DNA of 64,000 nt. Origin: Tupaia tana. Lineage: Eukaryota > Chordata > Mammalia > Scandentia > Tupaiidae. Positions 57,358-64,000 of this stretch are shown piece by piece (within the stretch, counting starts at the first letter, position 1; the number at the start of each line of letters is the position of its first letter). The notes beneath the pieces are model-generated. The model did not search any database, was not told where the DNA came from, and worked only from the letters and a program-made list of their open reading frames with translations. The translations under genes and the position numbers were made by a program. The stretch lies in contig JAKSZU010000003.1 in NCBI GenBank assembly GCA_026018925.1, positions 184,605,505 to 184,669,504 of the forward strand. Direction: 5' to 3'.

Positions 57358-57505
57358 ATCTGATATTAACTAGCATAAGAATCCCCTGGGAACCTTGTTA
57401 AAATACAAATTCTAACTCAGTAAGTCTGTGTTGGGGCCCAAGATTACAAATTTCTCCAAAGCTTCCAAAAGCTGTTCATGCTGTCAGTTCATGGACGCCA
57501 GTTTG
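57358..57505 (+). mobile_element. MER5A-like hAT (Charlie) MITE fragment
   Basis: agcataagaatcccctggga, ccttgttaaaatacaaattc, taactcagtaagtctgtg and ggggccc follow the MER5-type order. Inverted ends are not preserved well enough to bound it. Confidence 0.6.
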
Positions 57506-57843
57506 AGTGAGTGGCTAACAAGGAATATATATATAAGTACACGGAGCTATGATACATTTTCTATTTTATATGTACATTTATAAAATTAGCTGTCACATGT
57601 CACATTTTGGTAACACCATAACCATTTGTAATATAAACATGATAAATTTATAATGAACAGAAAACATTTTTTTCTGTTCTAGATATGCATAAGAGTAATA
57701 TAAAGAAAAAACTTCAAAATAAATCCAAAAAAGTTTTAAAAGTTAGTATTAAAAATTTCTATGTCAAATCATTTATAATTTGACATGCTGTTTTCCTTTC
57801 TTGGTACATAAAAGAATGATGTATCTTAAAAATCAAGAAATAT

Positions 57844-57975
57844 GGTATTATCTGTTGAACATAATTTTATAGTATTATCAGCTGGACTAGGGAGAAATGT
57901 ACACATTTTGGAATATTCACTTTGTAAGCTAAATAACGTGATTGAATGTATAAAAAAATAAAAAATAAATAAATG
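57844..57975 (+). mobile_element. LINE-1 3' UTR tail fragment
   Basis: attatctgttgaacataatt, ctggactagggagaaatgta, cactttgtaagctaaataac and a AAAAATAAATAAATG tail match the 3' end of the L1 at 16840-17561. It is severely 5' truncated. A short flanking aaaaatcaa repeat (about 57828, 57977) may be its TSD. Confidence 0.8.
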
Positions 57976-57985
57976 TAAAAAATCA

Positions 57986-58760
57986 ATGCTTTTCCATGTA
58001 TTAAATAGCACAAATCTACAGAGAAGGTAAAAGTTGAGCAAATCAGATGTGATCTTTGGTAGACTATGATGGGCTGCTTTTAGCATGTTTTAGTGGCCCT
58101 AAGCTGCCCTTAATCATGTGACTTCTGAGTTGGGTAGACGGCCGCTTTCTCTTTTGATATCATTTAGGCTACTAAACCAGTAGGATAAAGCTGGGGACAT
58201 CCTACTTAATTGTCTGTATTGTTGTGAAATTTAGATCAGGTCATATTGGGACTAAATAAGACCCCTTTCCTCTTCCTTGTTTTCTTTCTCTTCCTCTTTA
58301 TTTTTTAATACAAAAAATATAAATATATTATAGAACTCTGAATTTATATATATGACTGTAACCCTGTAATTACTACGCAAATCAAGAGATAAACATTTTC
58401 AAGGGTACCTTCAGGGGCCAATGGGATTTTCTTTATTTTCAGTGTTTTTGTTTGATTTCCTTACTTTGCCAGACTCTGTGGGTGGGTGTGTAGAGAAGAT
58501 AAGGTACATATTTCAGAGAAAAAGCTAATTTTAGCTGGAGCCTAAGCTCCAGCTACTTCAATCAACTGCTTGTCCAAAATCTTCCATTTACCTCCTATCT
58601 CTAGTAAGGGTAGTTTCTAAGGACCAGTCCTATCTTTTCTGGCCTATTTTAAAGGAGTTCCTTGAGCATTTTAGATTCTTTTATAGAGGGCTACAATTTT
58701 TTTTCTCCTCTATCCCCTAACCCTCAAGTGAAATCTCAATTTTTTAAAATTTTCTTATGG
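57986..58760. other. No recognisable gene or repeat
   Basis: AT-rich. The minus-strand frame 57826-58086 overlaps the L1 tail and has no support. Confidence 0.5.
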
Positions 58761-58773
58761 ACCTCTTGATTTT

Positions 58774-59043
58774 TTTATTTTTTTATTTTTTTAGTGTCAG
58801 AGGGCAGTGCACTCAGTAAAGATAGATAGAAAGATGGTGGTGGGTGAGGAGAAAGCACTCACCCACTGGGGCACAGTCATGCTGCAATTCTTTCTCCTCC
58901 ATTCTCCATTCATTTTGGATTTGGGGCATGCATACACAAGCACACGTAACCCATGTGTTTTTCAAGCTGTCAGGGCTGGACAACAGACATAGCCAACTGT
59001 GTGGGATCAGACTTCCCTTAACCTCCAGGCAATGAGACTGGAC
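58774..59043 (-). mobile_element. tSINE-C, diverged
   Basis: T-rich start, gcacagtcatgctgcaattc, tttttcaagctgtcagggc and a head ending cctccaggcaatgagactgg. TSD cctcttgattttt (58762-58774) resembles the sequence at 59045. Confidence 0.75.
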
Positions 59044-59094
59044 CCCTCTTGATCTTTTGATCCAATAGTTTCTCTCGTTCAACTTTTCGTATTC

Positions 59095-59222
59095 TTTTCT
59101 TTCTTTCTCTTCTTTCTTCCGTTCTTTCTTTCTTTCTTTCTTTCTTTCTTCTTTTTCTCTTTCTTTCTCTTCCTTCCTTCCTTCCTTCCTTCCTTCCTTC
59201 CTTCCTTCCTTCCTTCTTTTTT
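59095..59222. repeat. (CTTT)n/(CCTT)n microsatellite
   Basis: A polypyrimidine tetranucleotide array leading into the tail of the reversed SINE that follows. Confidence 0.95.
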
Positions 59223-59507
59223 TTTATTTATCTATCTATCTATTTATTTATTTATTTTTGTAGAGGTTTTTGTCTTAGGACACGCTCACTGGAGAGGGAG
59301 ACAGAATCAGTGAGAGGAAAGTGAGAAATCACTCCCTAGGGACCATGACCATGCCACCATCCCTTCTCTATGCTCCTCTTAGGGTCTTTGGCACACATGC
59401 ACTTGCGCCCAGTATGAGTTTCAAGCCACTGGGTCTGAAACTTGAACTGTGGTTAGCCAATGTGGGAGTCCAGTGATGCAAGTGCTATGCCATCTGCTGG
59501 TCTTGGT
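59223..59507 (-). mobile_element. tSINE-A, diverged
   Basis: TTTA/ATCT tail, gtcttaggacacgctcactg, and a head ending gtgctatgccatctgctgg. The microsatellite at its tail probably grew from the A stretch. Confidence 0.82.
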
Positions 59508-60340
59508 TCATTTTGTTTTAATGAATATACTCCTGCTAGCTTAAACACTGACATAAAAGAAAAAAAGAGGATATAGTGGGATGATTTGAGCATGATCACA
59601 GTAAAATTGACTAGGAGGGGCAGGAACTAGGAAACCTCAGGGAACTTAGAGGTAGAATTGTAAAACTTTCCTTTAGCATGACTCTAGCCAAAATATCTGT
59701 ATTCTCTGGACTCTTCAAGGTACGTATAGAATTTGTGGAGGACAGTCCTGTGTCTACCATAGGATCTGATGGTCTCTGGGGTCAGAAAGGCAGGGTCTGA
59801 AGGTGCCGACAGATCATTTCAGGTCATTCCCAGTTTTGGGGAGTCACCAAGCAATCATCAACCACTAAAGTACTTGACACTACCTGCTACCTCTATTTAA
59901 AAACAGGTTTTCCCCAAGGGAGGAAGACTGAGTAGAACCAAGTTAATTAAAATTTAATTAATTCCTTAGAAATATCTGCTGCTGTTGAACACTCTTTTCC
60001 TTCTTTATCAGGAATATCACCAGAGAATAGCCCAATCTCACTTTATCTGAAGAAGCTCTGTAACAGTGAAGACTTGATATTATTCTGCTTAAGGAGGGAT
60101 TTTGGTGCAAGTCCCTCTTTGCCTTGGGAAATTTTATGTTCTTCATGTTCTTTGAGTATCTTCCACTCTGGTGTAACAGTGCTTCAGAGCAGGGCCTTCT
60201 AGTTACTCTTCCCAAGCTGTAGCTCAGATATGATACACAGACCTGTAGCTGTTAGCTATATAAACTTGAGGAGAATAATAAATCACTAAAGAACTTCAGT
60301 TTCATGTGACAGCAGGAAAAACAAAAAAGAAACAGAAAGA
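59508..60340. other. No recognisable gene or repeat
   Basis: Nothing named. The minus-strand frame 59958-60215 has no recognisable domain. Confidence 0.5.
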
Positions 60341-60410
60341 CTGGGTTGTCAGAAAAGTCACGACATACTTTTCTATGCAAAAATGCATCATGACTTTTCC
60401 AACAACCTAA
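60341..60410. mobile_element. Mariner-type MITE, 70 bp
   Basis: Inverted-repeat ends (left ctgggttgtcagaaaagtca; right tgacttttccaacaacctaa) and centre ttttctatgcaaaaatgc. TA follows at 60411-60412. The left TA has mutated to GA. Confidence 0.85.
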
Positions 60411-60950
60411 TAAAATAGTATCTTCCTCAGAGGAGGCTTCATGAATATATAAGGTTTAAACAAGTAGGCTATCAGTGCCTGAGGTACGTTCAGGTGACCA
60501 CGTAAACTGCCAATTTACATTTGGTTGGTGTATGACTCTATCTTTCCTACGGAGGGGAAGAAGGCTTTTCTCCCTTGAAATACGAGCTAATATGCCAGAA
60601 CAGGAATGTTACACCAACCAGGCAGATGTCCTAGGCTCCTTTAGAAACACTGCCTGTAGAGAATTCTTGATGGAGGTAGTAAACTGAACTCTCTTCCAAC
60701 CTGCTCATTAAAAATGTATCAAAGACCTGTCCCATCGGTGCTCTTCTTGGTATCTGCCATGCTCATGGGAGACATGTCAGCCAAGTTTCCTCTCTCTTTA
60801 GAGATTCAAATGAAAATTGCTTGAGCCTTCTTACTAAATCCTGTGGGAAGTCTAGTGCCCTCTTTTGAGATTTCAGTAACTTTCTGAGATGCATCATCTT
60901 TTTTCACTCTTCTGTTTTGTTTTTTACTGAATTCATTTACATATTTTACA
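60411..60950. other. No recognisable gene or repeat
   Basis: Small plus frame 60475-60687 has no domain or splice context. Nothing named. Confidence 0.5.
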
Positions 60951-61309
60951 TGTTATGGTTTGGATAATGGTCTGTCCCTGAAAGGTTCAAGCCTTGGAAT
61001 TTGATCTTAGTGGGGAGTGATGGGATCATGGTGATTGGATCCTGAGAGTGCCAGCCTCATGAATGGATTAATGCTGTTATGTGAGAGAACTGAGTTCCAG
61101 CTCTCCTGAGAAGGGTTTAGTTCTCACCAGAGTGGGAGTTATAAAAGAGAGAACCTACAGTTTTTTCTCTGCATGTGCCTATCATTCTCTCTCTCTTTTT
61201 TTCTGTTGTGTTCCAGCCACCAGAACTGTGTGTCAATAAACCTTTATTTCTTTGTAAATCATCCGGTCTCAGGTATTTCTGTTAGTAACACAATAAAAAA
61301 GCTGAGACA
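60951..61309 (+). mobile_element. MaLR-type solo LTR
   Basis: Begins tgttatggtttggataatgg and ends with gagaca, the layout of MST/MLT1-type LTRs. Internal landmarks: tgggatcatggtgattggat, cctcatgaatgg, agttctcaccagagtgg, a TATA-like gttataaaagag (61138) and a polyadenylation signal (tcaataaacc, about 61233), then ctcaggtatttctgttagta. Length about 360 bp fits. No adjoining internal region, so a solo LTR. Confidence 0.8.
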
Positions 61310-61823
61310 TACCTTGCATCTTGTGATTGGTATAAAAGATCTTTACTGAATATTTACAGTAATCATGTATATCAGGGAAGGGCATGACTTGCATGACTAT
61401 AGCACAGGCCACATTTTACATGATCAGGTAGATAAATATTCGGTTCTTTAAAAATGTTTAAATAAAAAAGGAAGCAAAATGCAATAGAGATTTTATCTGA
61501 CTTCTTGTTTAAGAAAGAGCCTATATATGGGTGACGGATTAGTATCTGGAATGTTCATCTCAGGCATCTTTGGGAAATTGTGAGGTCTAGCTGCCATTCC
61601 CATCACAGTCATATTTTTTCCCAAATCTATACTGATGCTCAAATACATAACTGTTCTGAATCACTTTTGGATCTGTTAAAATCCTGCATCTACAGGACCT
61701 ATGGACAGACCTCATGGTATGGCATATCTGCCAGCTATTTCAAAGGGAAGTTGTCCTATATTAGAGAAGCATGTAAATTATTTCATTTTAGCCCTTAGGA
61801 CTACATAGCTTACCCATTCTTCA

Positions 61824-61862
<39 letters not shown>

Positions 61863-61973
61863 TGAGAAAGCCTTGCTGCTAAAAGACTGCAATGGAATTC
61901 CCTGTGAAATCAAATTTTAGAAAAACAAAATACTATATTCAGAGAAAACTACAGGATTCCTCTTATAGATAAA
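61310..61973. other. No recognisable gene; TG microsatellite inside
   Basis: A (TG)n run lies at 61826-61858. The frame 61580-61798 has no domain. Nothing else named. Confidence 0.5.
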
Positions 61974-61989
61974 GTAATCATTCTTTTTT

Positions 61990-62236
61990 GCTTTCAGAGA
62001 GATTTTTGCTATAGAGTATGTGTGCTCACTGGAGTGACAGAAAGAGACAGAGAAACACAAAGTGAGAAATCATTCCCCAGGCCATGTTGCAATACCTTCT
62101 CCTTCATTCTTCTCTTGGGATCTTGGGCATGCATGCACACACATCTGCATGTTTTAAGCTGCTGGGTCCAGAACTTGACCACGGTTGACTACATGGGAAT
62201 CCAGCCACATAACCGTTACACCATCTGCTGGCCTTA
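61990..62236 (-). mobile_element. tSINE-A, diverged
   Basis: gagagatttttgctatagag start of the reversed tail and a head ending accgttacaccatctgctgg. Flanks taatcattcttt and tgatcattcttt are a plausible TSD. Confidence 0.83.
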
Positions 62237-62263
62237 AAATGATCATTCTTTGAAGACCTGTAT

Positions 62264-62496
62264 TGGGCCAGCAGGTGGCGTCGTGTTCAAGGTACTGGAC
62301 TTGACTGTAGTTTGAGTTCTGGACTCAGCGGCTTGAAACTCATGCCAGGCACGTGTGCAAGTGTGCCTCCATCCTGAGAGAATGGAGGCATTGTGGTGTG
62401 GTCATTCCTCCTTGGGGGGTGATTACTCACATTCCCTCTCTCTTTCTCTGGCGTGTGCACATGCCCTATGCAAAAACAAACAAACCAACCAAAAAC
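62264..62496 (+). mobile_element. tSINE-A-like copy
   Basis: Head ttgggccagcaggtggcgtc, then a shortened B-box region (tagtttgagttctgg), ccaggcacgtgtgcaagtg, a CT-rich tract, and an AAACAAACC tail. Confidence 0.82.
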
Positions 62497-62721
62497 TTAG
62501 CTTACTGGATCTGTTAATTTATGGAATGAGGCTCTATTTTTTCAAGAATAGGAAAGTTTTCCCGAACTTTGTCCATGCATGTTTAAGTCCCCTTCACCAA
62601 AAACAAATTAAACAATTTTAAATGTGGTAGAGTCATACCTCAGGACACATAGCAGTTCCTGTGGAGTGGCTCATCATTATTGTATCTCATTACATCTTTT
62701 ATTCAACCCTTCTCTGCTATT

Positions 62722-63030
62722 CTTTTCTTTGTTTTAACTTTTTTTTTTTTTTTTTTTTTTTAGATTTTTGCTATAGGGCCCATGCACTCACCAGAGAGAC
62801 AGAGAGAGAGAGAGACAGAGAAACTGAAAATGAGAAATCACCCCCTCACACACACACACCAACAATGGCCACACTGCAATCCCTTCTCCTCCATTCTCTT
62901 GGAATTTTGGGCACACATGCACATGCACATACACCTGACGTGAGTTTCAAGCCATTGGATCCGGAACTCGAACTCCATGGTTGACCATGTGGGAGTTCAA
63001 CGCCTTAGTCACTATACCACCTCCTGGCCC
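62722..63030 (-). mobile_element. tSINE-A
   Basis: Long T run, gctatagggcccatgcactc, a CACACACA insert within the family's C-rich block, and head ending accacctcctggcccctc. TSD ctctgctatt at 62712-62721 and 63031-63040. Confidence 0.87.
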
Positions 63031-63466
63031 CTCTGCTATTAGTTTCTTCCTGCTTCTTCCATCTTCTGGTGACTTCCAATAGCTACTGTTTAAGGGTCAT
63101 TTACATGTCTTCACTCCTGAGTCTAAAGATGGTTTACAGAATTATACAGAAATATACTTCACCACCGAAATCTTTGAAAAGAGATCTGACTAATTGGCTT
63201 CACTCTATCCATGTGAGAACAGCCCTGTTGAGAAAAACTGTCTTTTAAAGCTATGTCCAAGCATGTTGGTCAGGCTATATAGCTGTTTATGTACCAGTCA
63301 CCCATTCTTATTTTAACCAGTTGTGGCAATGGTGGTGATAGCCCTTTGTCCAAAGTATGATAATCTATGCATGAGAAATACACACAAAAGATGAACTGGG
63401 TGTGGGGAGTCCTCTAAAGCTTTTCAAAGGGTAATTGTAAGTAGCCTTCTGGCCTGGTCTATATTG

Positions 63467-63522
63467 CCAAGACCTAATGAGATTGAGATTAGTTCCAAGA
63501 CCTAATGAGGTTGAGATTAGTT
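63467..63522. repeat. 28-bp tandem duplication
   Basis: Two adjacent 28-bp units (ccaagacctaatgag...gagattagtt) differing at one base (agattg / aggttg). Located in otherwise unnamed sequence. Confidence 0.9.
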
Positions 63523-63720
63523 GAATTTTAAATAGATTGTAATGAGCTATGAACACTACACTCTCATGTTAACCATTCAAATACTCAAAAAATTTGAGCT
63601 CTAGGACTGTATTGAACTCAATTACACACAAAATTTTTCTTCTACCCAGAAACAATTAGTATAAAAACAGTCTCCATCCCTTCAACCATGTTCAGATTTA
63701 CTTTTTTACTAAGTATATCT

Positions 63721-64000
63721 GGACCAGCTCCATAGCCTGGTGGTTAAAACAGCTGGATCTCACATGGTTGATCTCATGCTTCAAGTCCCAGACCTGGCAA
63801 CCTGGTAGCTTCAGAAACACATCACATATGTGCACAAAATCTCAAAAGGAGGGAGAGAGAGAGGAGAAGGGATTGAGGCACGACTATTCTCCATGGGGAA
63901 GTCTGCTTTTTCTTCCCTCTCTTCTGTGTCTCTATGTCTCTCTCTCTCTCTCTCTGACAAGGGCATGTGCCCTCAGGCAAACATAAATAAATAAAATAAA
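63721..64000 (+). mobile_element. tSINE-C, runs to the window end
   Basis: Head ggaccagctccatagcctgg with tggttaaaacagctggatc, B-box-like cttcaagtcccag, CT-rich tract to 63958, gacaagggcatgtgccctca end and an AAATAAATA tail reaching the window edge. Any TSD is outside the window. Confidence 0.82.

Overview
This window looks like non-coding DNA of a placental mammal, intronic or intergenic, built largely from layered retrotransposons and old transposons. I found no host protein-coding gene. Nearly all open frames longer than 60 codons lie in SINE copies, usually their antisense strand, or in simple repeats. The one frame with real protein-family identity is a LINE-1 ORF1 (47571-48434, minus). 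The species is inferred. LINE-1, MIR, L2, Tigger, MER5-like, MaLR and ERVL remnants point to a placental. The dominant young repeats are tRNA-headed SINEs (about 55 copies) that are not primate Alu, rodent B1/B2, rabbit C, carnivore CAN, pig PRE-1, horse ERE or ruminant Bov elements. The best fit I can suggest is a colugo (Dermoptera, CYN-type SINEs), at moderate confidence at most.

Working names used below. tSINE-A: full length about 260-280 bp, tRNA-like head with A and B boxes, pyrimidine-rich 3' part, ending near CCCTATAGCAAAAACCTCTCC plus poly(A). A-short: about 130-240 bp, same kind of head joined directly to the CT-rich tail. tSINE-C: older diverged relatives of A with GTGGTTAA in the A-box region. 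tSINE-B: a second family with a GATGGTGCAGCAGTAAA-type head. tSINE-D: a third, rare family. Target-site duplications (TSDs) are direct repeats flanking an insertion.

Layout. 1-19.2 kb: dense SINEs, a U6 retropseudogene (12.5 kb), an old antisense L1M piece (11.6 kb), and a decayed Tigger1 DNA transposon (16.0-18.3 kb) split by an L1 3' end and a SINE. 19.2-29.15 kb: a block with almost no SINEs, holding a possible LTR (22.4-23.2 kb) and one splice-site-bounded exon-like segment (20616-20888). 29.15-33 kb: sparse, with an 80-bp mariner-type MITE at 30.1 kb. 33.4-41.66 kb: a decayed ERVL-like provirus in plus orientation, interrupted by at least seven SINEs. 41.7-46.3 kb: SINEs and AT-rich DNA. 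46335-49282: a 2.95-kb minus-strand L1-derived insertion with a perfect 19-bp TSD. It carries ORF1 but no recognisable ORF2, a repeated leader, and a foreign-looking segment at its 5' end. 49.3-64 kb: SINEs, an antisense L1 3' end, a MIR, a 7SL/tRNA composite, two more mariner MITEs, a MER5-like element, an L1 3' end and a MaLR solo LTR.

How the parts relate. SINEs, the U6 copy and the L1-derived insertion share poly(A) tails and 10-19 bp TSDs, which indicates mobilisation by LINE-1 machinery. Insertion order can be read from nesting: Tigger1, MIR and ERVL are oldest, then L1 3' ends, then tSINE-C and B, with near-consensus tSINE-A copies (for example 9597, 36415, 37019, 39225 and 56528) youngest.
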